A DNA stretch of 64,000 nucleotides from Liolophura sinensis (taxonomy: Eukaryota; Mollusca; Polyplacophora; Chitonida; Chitonidae): NCBI RefSeq assembly GCF_032854445.1, contig NC_088295.1, forward strand, positions 92,807,805 through 92,871,804. The letters run 5' to 3'. Both the position numbers and the translations under genes were made by a program. Within the stretch, counting starts at the first letter, position 1. Each line of letters opens with the position of its first letter. Under the pieces are notes generated by a model. That model had not been told where the DNA came from. It did no database searches and was given only the letters and a program-made list of their open reading frames with translations. Shown here piece after piece: positions 48,902-60,412 of this stretch.

Positions 48902-51900
48902 ATGGTGATGTACCTTGTGGGAATATTGGTTTTTATGACAGGTAAGAGAAAATGAAGAGATATTATGGTAGTAAAATTTGCCCCCTACAAACTTTGCGTC
49001 CCAAAGAGATAATATCCAGAGCAAATAGTGTGTTGACAACAAATCAAGTTTACAAAACCTATCAATCCATACCACGTCACTTCATACTAAAGCTTAATTT
49101 CGACGTCAACAAGTCAACAATATCTGGGTATCTCACATTACCACAGTCTACGGTCAGACAATATCTGGGTGTCTCCTCACTCCATTACATCTCATATTAC
49201 CACAGTCCTCAGTCGGACAATATCTGGGTATCTCACATTACCACAGTCCACAGTCAGGCAATATGAGGGTGTCTCCTCACTCCATTACATGTTATATTAC
49301 CGCAGTCTACAGTCAGACAATATTTGGGTGTCTCCCCACTTCATGACATCTCACATTACCACAGTCTACAGCCTAACAATATGTGGGTGTCTTACAACAG
49401 TCTACGGTCAGACAATACCTGGGTCTCTCCCCGCTTCATTACACCTCATATTATCACAGTCTGCAGTGAGACAAAATATGGGCATTTCCCCACTCCATTA
49501 CACCCCATATTACCACAGTCTACGGTAAGAGAATATCTGGGTGTCTTCTTACTCCATTACGTGTCACATTACCACAGCCTACGGTAAGACAATATCTGGC
49601 TAAGACAATACGTGGGCGTCTTCTCACTCCATTAAACCTCGCATTACCAGTCTACAGTCAGAAAATATGTAGGTGTCTCTTGGTTCCATTACATCTCATA
49701 TTACAACAGTCCTCAGTCAGACAATATCTGAGTATCTCACATTACCACAGTCCACAGTCAGGCAATATGAGGGGTGTCTCCTCACTCCATTACATGTTAT
49801 ATTACCGCAGTCTACAGTCAGACAATATGTGGGTGTCTCCCCACTTCATGACATCTCACATTACCACAGTCTACGGTCTGAAAATGTGCGGGTGTCTCCT
49901 CATTTCGTGACATCTCACATTACCACAGTCTGCAGCCAGACAATATGTGGGTGTCTTCTCATTTCATGACATCTCATATTACCACAGTCTGCGGACCGAA
50001 AATATGTTAGTGTCTTCTCACTTCGTGACATCTCACATTACCACAGTCTACAGGCAGACAATATGTGGGTGTCTTCTCATTTCATGCCATCTCACATTAC
50101 CACAGTCTACGGTCAGGCAATATGTGGGTGTCTTTTCACTTCATGACTCACATTACCGAACTGTACAGGGATTAACTGTGCTCTCTCGGACGGCCTTCGA
50201 GTTTTTTTGGGAACCATCTTCATGTCCATTCCTTAACTCTCTATTTTCTCAGATCTGAGCCTTGGAGTGGAGATTTTCCCCCCGTCACAGGAAGTGATCA
50301 TACAAGCGAGGGTGGAAGAAGTCACTCTGCCATGTAGCTACCAGTCTCAGGGGGCCGCGGTCCGTACACAGGCGACCATCCACTGGACCCTCGGAGACCG
50401 TGACGGTCGACTGATCCTCTCAGACCAGTACGCTAATGGGGTCCCGGGAGGGCGATTTTCCGGGCGAGTCCGGCTCGGTCAGCGGGCGGATCTGATCCTG
50501 GCTCAACCGATGGTCTCAGACAGTGCCACATACACGTGCTCTGTGCATATACCAACAGACACGATTCCCACAGCCTGGGGAAAGGTCATTCTGGTCGTCA
50601 CCGGTAAGTGCTGCTCGTGTGCCCATACCTAGAAATGTTCCCATGAATGGTACAAGTGGAATACTTGTAGTAGTGCTGCAAGTGACATATCAAGTGATGG
50701 TACAAGTGACATACATGTTGCGGGTAAACTCACATACCTACTGCTGGTACAGGTGACATACCTAGTTCGGGTACAAGTGCTTGTACAAGTGACATACTTA
50801 GTGCTTGTACAAGTGACATACTTCGTGCTTGTACATGTGACACACCTCTTGCTGGTACAAGTGACATACCTAGTGCTTGCATAAGTGACATACATGTTGC
50901 GGGTAAACTCACATACCTAGTGTTTGTACAAGTAACATATCTAGTGCTTGTACAAGTGACATACCTAGTGATTGTAAATGTGAGATACCTAGTGCTGGTA
51001 GAAGTAACATGCCTAGTGCTGAACCAGGTGACATATACCTAGTGGTGGTAGAAGTGACATGCCTATTGTTGATACAAGAGACTTACCTCGTGCTCGTACA
51101 GGTGACATACCTAGTGCTGGTACAAGTATCATTCCTAGTGCTGATGCAAGTGATATACCTAGTGCTGGTACAAGTGATATACTTAGTGTTGGTACAAGTG
51201 ACATGCCTAGTACTGGTAAAGGAACTGACCCAGTGGTGGTACAAGTGATACACTTAATGCTGGTACAGGTGACATACCTAGTGCTGGTAGAAGTGACATG
51301 CCTATTGTTGGTACAAGTGACATACCTAGTGGTGGTACAAGTGACTTACCTAGTGCGGGTAGAAGTGACATGCCTAGTCCTTGTACAAGTGATATACTTT
51401 GTGCTTGTACAAGTGACGTACCTTCTGCTTGTACAAGTGACATACCTCCTGCTGGTACAAGTGACATAGCTAGTGCTTGTACAAGTCACATACCTAGTGC
51501 TTGTACAAGTCACATACCTATTGAGGATGCAAGTGACATGCCTAGTGCTTGTACAAGTGACATACCTAGTGTTGATGCAAGTGACACGCCTAGTGCTGAT
51601 GCAAGTGATATTCTTAGTGCTGGCAAATGCGATATACCTAGTGCTCGTACAAGTGATACCTAGTGCTGGTAAATGCGATGTACCTAGTGCTGGTACAAGT
51701 GACATACCTAGTGCTGATGCGAGTGACGCGCCTAGAGCTGATGCACGTGATATGCCTAGTGCTGGTATAAGTGTCATACACAGGGCTGGTATAAGTGTCA
51801 TACACAGGGCTGGTATAAGTGTCATACACAGGGCTGGTATAATAACATATCATTTACTACAGGTTTAGTGGGATGAGAAGACACACTTATAATTATTAGT

Positions 51901-54900
51901 ACGCATTGGTAGCGTACGGAGACTATGGATGCGTTTCCTGTGTTGTAGAATGCGCTCGGCCGGACACCGTTGCAGTGGGGATCTGCGTCACGCTGGACAT
52001 CCTGCTCCTTGCCTCGGCCATCCTCTGGTTTGTCCTCAGTGCGAGACGGAGGATCATGGAGGTCAAGCTGTGTGAGTCTTCTCTATCGTCTGTAATCACT
52101 TCATGTAAATTAACCATTTGATGAGTTGTTGGGGTTAACTACTAAATCCTGCAGGAAGCGTAAAACTGTATACTTATAGCCTTCACCATAAGTTAGGTGC
52201 ATAAGCTACGCCTTGAAAGATGGCCATAAGAACTGTTTATGACAGAAGCTCCTCTTCAAAAACAACCTTAAAAGTAACTGTAAAAAGCACATATTTATGG
52301 TCATACAAAATTGTTCCTTTGGGATAGCCGATTTTCTTTCAGTGATTTACGATTGTAATCGTAATCAAGGATTACATTATCTGTTGCGGCCCAGCTTATT
52401 GCCTGTCCTATGTTCCCAGACCGTCGCATCTTACGCCTGGTGGCAGCAGCCAGTGCGCTTGCGTGTACAGTTAGTGCCATCGTCCTGATCATCTATGTGT
52501 GTCAGGAATGTGTCCAGAAATTACAGCGTAAGTTAGTCTTGTCCAATTTATTAATTAGATCTGTCCTTAGAACTATCGGAAATGTACCGATAATAGTCAT
52601 CGACCATTCTGCTAGCCCAGAAGACTGGCCGAGGCTTCCCACCCACTGTATACAGGGTAAGATGCAGCCCTCCCAGCTTGCATCCTTCAAGCACTGGTAT
52701 GATTGGAATCTTGTAACAAGTCATTGCTTCCTAAGCTAGTCATTCGCCTAACTAGGAAAAGGATAAAATGTTTCAATATTAGGTAAGTTTGTGAATGTGT
52801 ATTTGGTGTAATGAGCAACTAAGTACATTATAGAATTGTGAAGCAATTTCTAGTTTCAATGTAAAACATGAATTATCTGTGTGTGTTTTCCACGGACAGG
52901 TCTGCGCGTGGCCGGGATATTATTCTGTGTCCTTAGCTTGTTTCTGGCCATCCTCTACTGGCTTCTCACGGCGAGGAAACTCCGAGGTAACACACCGCAC
53001 CCCTGGGGTAGTTGTCATATAGTGTGTTACATGATTTACTCTCAATCCTGATATAATGCCAGATGGAACATTCTCCACAGAGTACTAAAAACATGGTTCA
53101 CACATGACATCACATGTACCACTCCTGTACCACATTCATGAGGGTAATGAAAACAGTCCTGATATAATACCATTTGTGTCACACCTTAGGTAACGGAAAT
53201 AAACTCCAGACGCAATACCATTTGTGTCACTCACTAGGTCAGTGAACGATACCCCGGACGCAATACCATTTGTGTCAGACGCTATGTAATGGAAATACAC
53301 TCCAAACGCAATACAATTGGTGTCACTCCCGAGGACGGTAAAACATACCCAGAAACAATACCATTTGTGTCACCCTAGGTAATGGAAATATACTCTACAC
53401 GCAATACCATTTGTGCCACACTTTGGGTGCCACACCATGGGTAAGGGAAACATTAGACATTACTCCATGTGCACCACTCCCCAGGTAATGGAAACATCAG
53501 ACATACCTCCACGTGTGCCACTCCCTAGGTAATGGAAACATACCCCAGACGTAATGCCACTTGTGCCACACCCTAGGTAATGGAAACATCCTCTAGATGT
53601 GCATTGCTCCCTAGGTAATGGAAAGATCAGACATATCTCCATGTGTTGCTACTTCCTAGGTAATGGAAACATGAGACATAACTGCATGTGTGCCACTCCC
53701 TAGGTAATGGGAACATTAGACATAGCTCCATGTGTGCCACTCCCTAGGTAATGGAAACATGAGACATAACTTCATGTGTGCCACTCCCTAGGTAATGGGA
53801 ACATTAGACATAACTCCATGTGTGCCACTCCCTAGGTAATGGAAACATTAGACATAACTTCATGTGTGCCACTCCCTAGGTAATGGAAACATGATACATA
53901 ACTTCATGTCTGCCACTCCCTAGGTAATGGAAACATGAGACATACCTCCATGTGCACCACTCCCAAGGTAATGGAAACATAAGACATAATTTCATGTGTG
54001 CCACTCCCTAGGTACTGGAAACATGAGACATAACTGCATGTGTGCCACTCCCTAGGTAATGGGAACATTAGACATAACTCCATGTGTTGCTACTTCCTAG
54101 GTAATGGAAACATGAGACATAACTTCATGTCTGCCACTCCCTAGGTAATGCAAACATGAGACATAAATCCATGTGTACCACTCCCCAGGTAATGGAAACA
54201 TAAGACATAATTTCATGCGTGCCACTCCCTAGGTAATGGAAACATGAAACATAACTGCATGTGTGCCACTCCCTAGGTAATGGGAACATTAGACATAGCT
54301 CCATGTTTGCCACTCCCTAGGTAATGGAAACATGAGACATAATTTCATGTGCACCACTCCCTAGGTAATGGAAACATGAGACATTACTCCATGTGCACCA
54401 CTCCCCAGGTAATGGAAACATGAGACATAAATGCATGTGTGCCACTCCCCAGGTAATGGAAACATGAGACATAACTGCATGTGTGCCACTCCCTAGGTAA
54501 TGGAAACATGAGAGATTACTCCATGTGCACCACTCCCCAGGTAATGGAAACATGAGACATAATTTCATGTGTGCCACTCCCTAGGTACTGGAAACATGAG
54601 ACATAACTGCATGTGTGCCACTCCCCTAGGTAATGGAAACATGAGACATAATTTCATGTGCACCACTCCCTAGGTAATGGAAACATGAGATATTACTCCA
54701 TGTGCACCACTCCCCAGGTAATGGAAACATGAGACATAACTTCAAGTGCACCACTCCCTAGGTAATGGAAACATGAGACATAACTGTATGTGTACCACTC
54801 CTTATGTAATGGAAACATGAGACATTACTCCATGTGCACCACTCCCCAGGTAATGGAATCATGAGACATAACTTCATGTGTGCCACTCCCCAGGTAATGG

Positions 54901-57900
54901 GAACATCAAACATAGCTCCATGTGTGGAAATAGTCCAGATTTTATACTACTGTGATCCACTCTCTGGATGATGGAAATACACGTAGTCCAGATGTAATAT
55001 CAGACGTATTACAGGGTACACTTCTACGCAAGTCGTAACACGATGTTTGTCTATACCCCAGCTTCCTTTTATGACATTTCTACGCTTTGTTCTATAGGCA
55101 CTGACGGCCAGCCTGTCCATAACTTCCCGCATGATGAGCTCGAGTCCGCTGAAGGTAGGCAACATGACGCCTCAGTATATTTTATTTCTCCTGACATATA
55201 TGATTAATTTTGTTCACTGAACCAACCTCGAACTTTTCGCTCATTTTGGGACGATTACATTCATTTTAATGTTGGGGAGCACATCAACATAGTAAAGTGT
55301 ACGACGCGTATTGTCAAAGTCAGATCTCATCAGTGAGCCTACATTAAAGGTAAGCCCTGACCAGCCACCTGGCGGCATATGTTTTGTCCACACACTCATT
55401 CGGACACTCATTTCATTAACCCTCACTTCTTATTTCAGTTGTAAAACAGGAACTACCAGTTTATAAAGAGAAAGGCAAGCCATTTATTAAAATACATCTG
55501 CATATACTTCCGTCCGTCCACCTTATTTGCCTTGTAGTACATTACTGCATTCTTATGTGTACCTTGTTCCATGCATTTTCTCTGATTTTTTTAGTTATTT
55601 TGAGTGATACACCTTTTTGTGGAGTGTTTCTGACGTGGTTTACGTGTTGTGTATGTATGCAACCGCATAAGGTATTAGCGAATGCTACCTGAAGCAGACT
55701 CATTGAGTTAAAACTGCATTATGTAAAAACTGTAGAACAAGTTTTCACAAAATTCTGTTGTGTTTGCATGTACTATAACAACTGGACTGGCTGTTTTCAA
55801 CCTAGAATCACCCGTTATATATGCATGCGTGATTCATTTTATTTTTAGATGATCTTTTCGCTTCCGTTTGGGCAAATGTTCCCAATGCGAACAAATCTCA
55901 CTGCTTACATTTACAGTAGATAATTGCACGCATTATAGCCTAGGCCCACAGAATGTAGACCCTGCCTAAAAAGTGTTTCTATCTAATACGACAGGGAAAC
56001 GTCCCAAGTTGTCGATAACACTTATCCCTCGTCATGAAATCCCATCTGAAACCGGTGGACTCCCATAGAAGTAGAACTATTGATATAGTTTCAAGACGTG
56101 CTTTTGTATTTAGAACTCTTTATCTAGCCTTTATCTGTATCAGCGGTTACCTCGGTAGCTTCGGTAGAAGTGGAAATGGTATCACTGAGCACTGCTTTCA
56201 ATGTAGTTCGCCGTGTATACGGTATTGTTTGTTGTTTAACCAGCCATGCTGGAACACCACAGGCTGGGCTCAGGGTCGGGCTCAGCCTCTCCCACGGACA
56301 AGGTCAGCCATGGGGACTTTCCTCCAGACATTGACAAGACTCGCTATGATGATATGGTGAAGAGTAAGTATGTACTCAGGATAGTCAAAGTTCAAGGTCA
56401 GTTCTGTCGGGATTAAGGGGTACTGCACAGGGACATTCGCAAAACGATGTTGACGTAATTTGAAATTTTTTTATTATGAAATAAAAATGCATACATTATC
56501 ATTTCCATCTGATAATGAGCAGACTATTTATCCTGGTGAGTTTTGGTTTCGTGTCTATGGTAATCAAGGCATATATTAGCTGAGTAGGTTGACATTGTCA
56601 CAGGTAAAACCATAACGTCAGAGAAATTTCTCTGGTCGTAACACCTTGAAGGCTGCATGTGTTTTAGCTTTAAGATAAGAGTTTCCCAGGACGATCTAAT
56701 CAAAGACTTGCCCAAGTACAACAACGGACTGGGTTGCCTGATTCTATTTCGTGTATCACATGTCTTACAGTTCTTCCAAACAACGACACAGGCCCGAGAG
56801 CTCGTCGCTTCGAGGAGCTGAGGACCAGAGAGGCATTACCTTCACAGATGGACAGATACCTGCCAGAGCCAATGCAAATCATGGGTAAGATGGCCGACAC
56901 TGACGGCAGAGGCACAAACATGTGTGATGTGTCTCACGGGTAAACATACGAGGAGAATACTAACATGCACTGATGAGCTAGCATAGTCAAGTAGATCTAC
57001 ACGACACAAACCTTATGTATTTCACATACTCATCATTAATTTATCATTCTACCGTAGAGAAGTTCCTTGATGATATATTCAGAGTAATAGGTTATGAGAG
57101 TTAAAATTTTCTTCAGCTAGCCTTGAAAACATCGCTGTTCCCCAGTTGGCCTTGTATATACTAATCTAGCAGGCAATGGAAGATATTGCCGCCGCGAACT
57201 TGGCCTGGGAACTAACATCTTGAAGAGGTATATACAGGTTTCTCCTTCTGGTTGTGCAATTTGTGAGCTGTGATCGTCTAATTCGAGTGTCTCAAGCTAT
57301 CTGTGGAAGCCGCTGTGATGTCTAAACGCTATCCTCCATCTTTTGATCCAGATCAATACGGTGCCGGACGATCCCCGACAAGTGTCGGACCGGATGAAGT
57401 CTTCTACCCACCTCGTGGTCCCACAGCCGCCACGAGACTGAAGGGAGATAACGACTTGAGTCGGGCACCTGTTGCTGAGACCGGCATTCCTCCACGGTCA
57501 TCTGGGAGGCCCACAGACACCCAGATCACCTTCAGGCAGAATGGTGGGGTCAACAGACACAGGCCAACAGAGACCGCTGTAGATCCCCATCCGTCCAGAC
57601 CTAAACCCCCGGCCCCTCAACCCCCGCCGCCCCAGGAACCCGCCCCACGTAAGGCACAGCTGAGTCTCCCTGCTACAGGACAACCAGGTGAGATGTGACG
57701 CAGATAATAATTGTAAGAATTGTGGTAGTAAATTGGGAATGTCGGAAATGCTTCATTTCGGTCCTTTTAAATTCTGATATGTTAGTAGTTACGCGTAAGC
57801 TAAAAGTTATGTCAAGTTCAAGTTTTAAATGCAGCCAGAAACCTGTTAGAGTGTACAAGAATATAGGTGGTCTGTTTTTGGTAAACTGTAACGTGTGACT

Positions 57901-60412
57901 ACATCTGTCTGCTTTCTATTTCCATGTTCAGTTCTCCTGCGTGACAGGAGTGCCATGAGGAAGGCCCGAAGCATGGAGGTTTTGAAGAGGGGTCTGTCCC
58001 TACCTGTCCTCAACGTGGAACGGAGAAGCCTGCCACTAAGTATTGAGGAGAAAAGTAAGTTGTTCTCAAACTTTTGTTTACTTGTGGGGTAAGTTATTCT
58101 CAAACTTTAGCTTATTTGTGAGGTAAGTTATTCTCAACTTTAGTTTATTTGTTGGTTAAGTTATTCTCAAACTTTATTTTATTTGTGCGGTTCGCTATTC
58201 TCGAACTTTAGTGTATTTGTGTGGTAAGTTATTCTCAAATTCCTAGGTGTACCCTTGAAAATAACTGTATCCATTTAAACTGCCCAAATGTACGATGCTT
58301 AGCGTATGATTCGACTGCTAGTACTCTTTCCGCTGTTTTTAAAGTGGAATTCAACTGACCTATGCTTGATTTTTCGTTACAGTTGACCAGGACATTTTCT
58401 TAGAGGACTGCAAAAAAGTCGCCGATTACTTTGTTGAGACAACGACGTACCAGGCTTTTGCTAAGCTTCTAAGGCACAAGGACACTCGGGGTGTGACACT
58501 GACAGGTGGTCCAGGGACAGGAAAGACCGCCTCGGCCATGTATGCCGCCTGGATACTCCACTCTGCCGAGGGTTATCTGCCCCTGAAAGTCAGGACGATA
58601 GCCGAGATTGAGCGGATCTATATAGAAGGCTTAAAGTTGGTGTTTGTTGTCGATGACCCATTTGGGAAACTCTGTGCCTCGTCAGAATTGCAGCAATATT
58701 GGCGGTCTTCCGCTAAACGATTGCAAGAATGTCTTTGTACAGATAACGTTAAAATAATAGCCACTGTTCGTACTGATATTTGGGCTGCATCTCAGTACAG
58801 CGTCATGCGATACCCGCCCTTTTCTTCTGCAGTAGAAATCTCCGGAAAATTGGCCTTAGGAGAAAGACGTTCCATGTTGGAGAAGCACCTCGGCTTGATA
58901 GGTATGCACCCGAGTGATCCATCTTGGGCAGATACTGTCCGATTAATGACTCTGCCTGCGGTCCCGCCGCTCTTTCCTCTCTGCTGTCATTTGGTGAGAA
59001 CGTCGGAAAGCTTCAGAAACTCCGCCACGGCCCTCTTCTACAAACCCATGGACACAATGAGGAAAGACATGTGCAATCTGCGGAAAGAAGATCCAGCGGC
59101 ATTCTGTGTTCTTTCTCTGATGTTAGTTCATGGTGGTAAACTGAGCCGAACGGTGTTGTCCCGGCCATTGACTGAGCTCCCCTCCACGGAGCGTGACAAG
59201 ATTGAACAGATCTGGAAAATGTGTAGTAAGAAACCGTCTTCGACATCGCCCTCTCCCGAGGAGTTCCAGCAGAAAGCTGACAAGTTGGCCAAAATTTACG
59301 TAGAAAAGACTGAAACCAGTCTACAATTTTCACTGACGTCATTTGCCGACGTGGCTTTGTTGGAGATGGCTGATCTAAACATAGAGCTGGTGTTAAGATG
59401 GTGTCATCCTGATGTCATAGCTGGGAAGTTGATACCGCAGGGCAGTCAGCCCACGACGTCACAGACCATGGTGGTCGTCAGCCCCAAACACTGGCCCCAA
59501 CTAGCCAAAGTTCTGACAAACGAATTTCTGGCTGGCAATGTGAAGGCCATTTTAGACAACCCTTCCTGGAAATCCGAGGATTTCGTCCTTTCTTGGAAGA
59601 AGCACATTGTGACTGATGCTGTCCGAGAGAAGCTTCGCTCTGTGAGCGGGTCGTGCTCTCAGGGAGAGATCGTCCACAGGGCCGCTCGTCAGGGCCTTTT
59701 GACCTTCCTGCGTGTTCTGCTTCAGGACGTCACTCTTGGCAAGAACGGCGTGCGCCTGCGCAATGAGTACGGACAGAGTTTACTTCACTCGGCTGCTACG
59801 GGGGGTTGCACCAACACAGCTCAGTTTCTCCTGGATAAGGGTTGTCTGGTGGACGCTGTCAACGACGCCGGGGAGAGTCCTCTGTACCTGGCCTCCCTTC
59901 ACGGACACACGGCCGTGGTGGACCTCTTACTGCAAAACAAGGCGAACCCTGATTTGACCAACAGACTGGGCCTGGGTCCTTTACACGCAGCCGTTTTCGG
60001 GGAGCGTACGGAAGTCGTCTTCACTCTCGCCTCACACGTGGCCTTGGAAACTTTAGGTGGATCGTCACGAAGTAAGATTGCAATCACGTCGTTCAGAGAC
60101 AAATTCTTGTCTACATTAAAACACAGTGGTCTTCATGAGGCGGCGAGGACTGGCGACCTTGTTCGTATTCATCACCTGCTGGACAATGGCTTTGACAAGA
60201 ACGCGCAGAATAAGTACGGCTGGTCGCCGCTCTACATAACGGTCATACTAGGCCACGTTGAGGCGGCGGCGCTGTTCCTGATCAGGGGAGCCAACCCCAG
60301 CATAACGAGTCGTCAAGGCTCAGCCCCGCTTGACGAAGCCTGCAGCACATTCAACGACCCGCTTGTGGCTTTGCTACTCTCTTACGGCACGAAGAGGAGT
60401 TCATGTATTTGA
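48902..60412 (+). CDS. Ig V-set / transmembrane / nSTAND3 NTPase / ankyrin receptor-like protein, 12 exons
   Basis: Exons 48902-48941, 50253-50603, 51949-52071, 52420-52527, 52900-52986, 55098-55154, 55439-55474, 56244-56363, 56771-56884, 57352-57687, 57932-58054 and 58383-60412 join without a break (all phase 1) into about 1174 residues. Order: signal peptide (1-17); V-type Ig (C41, W58, DSATYTC with C109); hydrophobic segments about 138-160, 178-199 and 211-230; cytoplasmic linker with YDDM (302-305) and a Pro-rich RPKPPAP (428-434); P-loop NTPase with Walker A GGPGTGKT (540-547) and Walker B VVDDPFG (D589, D590); ankyrin repeats from about 927. The NTPase matches nSTAND3 in motif order. 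STAND proteins are nucleotide-driven switches, many of them innate immune receptors. A surface receptor passing Ig binding to a cytoplasmic switch is the inferred role. One intron uses a GC donor. The start has G at -3 and +4. Confidence 0.85.
49100..50160. repeat. Minisatellite, about 59-60-bp unit
   Basis: About 17 copies of a unit with 'ctcacattaccacagtctac' and 'ggtcagacaatatgtgggtg' fill intron 1 of the Ig-STAND gene. ORFs of up to 119 codons here are repeats in shifted frames. Confidence 0.92.
50253..50603 (+). CDS. Ig V-set exon of the Ig-STAND gene
   Basis: One exon encodes the entire domain, residues 14-130, flanked by phase-1 introns (the classic shuffled Ig layout). V-set marks are VTLPCSY (C41), IHW (W58), GRFSGRV and DSATYTC (C109) with a closing GKVILVV strand. 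Spacing between the cysteines is 68 residues. It is the only Ig domain I can find in the gene. Ligand unknown. Confidence 0.88.
50640..51850. repeat. Minisatellite, 24-bp unit
   Basis: About 48 copies of a unit based on 'gtacaagtgacatacctagt' plus 'gctg' in intron 2 of the Ig-STAND gene. Because the unit is a multiple of three, frames stay open on both strands for up to 159 codons. None is a gene. Confidence 0.95.
51949..52986 (+). CDS. Three consecutive transmembrane exons of the Ig-STAND gene
   Basis: Exons 51949-52071, 52420-52527 and 52900-52986 each encode one hydrophobic helix and each is symmetric (phase 1-1). Helix 1 (VAVGICVTLDILLLASAILW) has Asp147 inside and RRR after it. Helix 2 (LVAAASALACTVSAIVLIIY) is preceded by RRILR. 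Helix 3 (VAGILFCVLSLFLAILYWLL) is followed by ARKLR. The positive-inside rule fits a three-pass protein with the Ig outside and the NTPase in the cytosol. Inclusion of only one helix 1- or helix 3-type exon would give the same end topology, so alternative splicing is possible. Confidence 0.75.
53150..54930. repeat. Minisatellite, about 48-bp then 44-bp unit
   Basis: About 35 copies of a unit with 'ccactccctaggtaatggaa' and 'acatgagacataactccatg' after five or six longer variant units (53150-53420). It lies in intron 5 of the Ig-STAND gene. Nearly every unit has a donor-like TAG|GTAATG. Minus-strand ORFs are repeat. Confidence 0.93.
55475..56243 (+). other. Intron 7 of the Ig-STAND gene (GC-AG)
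   Basis: The donor reads GAGAAAG|GCAAGC, and the acceptor tttgttgtttaaccag at 56243 keeps phase 1. The interior is AT-rich, with no repeat array. An ORF starting at 56034 that crosses the acceptor uses a different frame and is not the product. Confidence 0.7.
58055..58235. repeat. Tandem repeat of the 5' splice site, about 34-bp unit
   Basis: Five copies of a unit with 'gtaagttattctcaaacttt' plus 'agtttatttgtg' begin exactly at the donor of exon 11 (58054/58055). Perfect GTAAGT hexamers occur at 58055, 58089, 58123 and 58224. Confidence 0.88.
58383..60412 (+). CDS. nSTAND3 NTPase and ankyrin exon of the Ig-STAND gene
   Basis: A single 2-kb exon encodes residues 499-1174. An N-terminal FVETTTYQAFAKLL helix leads into Walker A (58505-58528; Lys546 codon at 58523) and Walker B VFVVDDPFG (Asp589 codon at 58652). 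KIIATVRTDIW follows as a sensor-like strand, then a winged-helix-like all-alpha region to about residue 920. About seven ankyrin repeats then run to the C-terminus, including GQSLLHSAATGG, GESPLYLASLHGH, GLGPLHAAVFGE, SGLHEAARTGD and GWSPLYITVILGH. Repeat 4 is followed by a short non-ankyrin insert. Both catalytic motifs look intact. In-frame GTG 58493 is internal, not a start. Confidence 0.9.

Noticed and set aside
49169-50258. Several 76-119-codon ORFs before the Ig exon
   Set aside because: They are copies of a 59-60-bp repeat in shifted frames. The Ig exon starts after the acceptor at 50252.
50640-51850. Overlapping long ORFs on both strands (up to 159 codons) with regular Val/Leu-rich or Thr/Ser-rich patterns
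   Set aside because: They are the 24-bp intronic minisatellite read in several frames. The unit length is a multiple of three, so stops are rarely met.
57303-57351. Extension of the Pro-rich exon upstream of 57352
   Set aside because: A strong polypyrimidine acceptor ends at 57351 and restores phase 1 like all other junctions. The extension lacks its own good acceptor.
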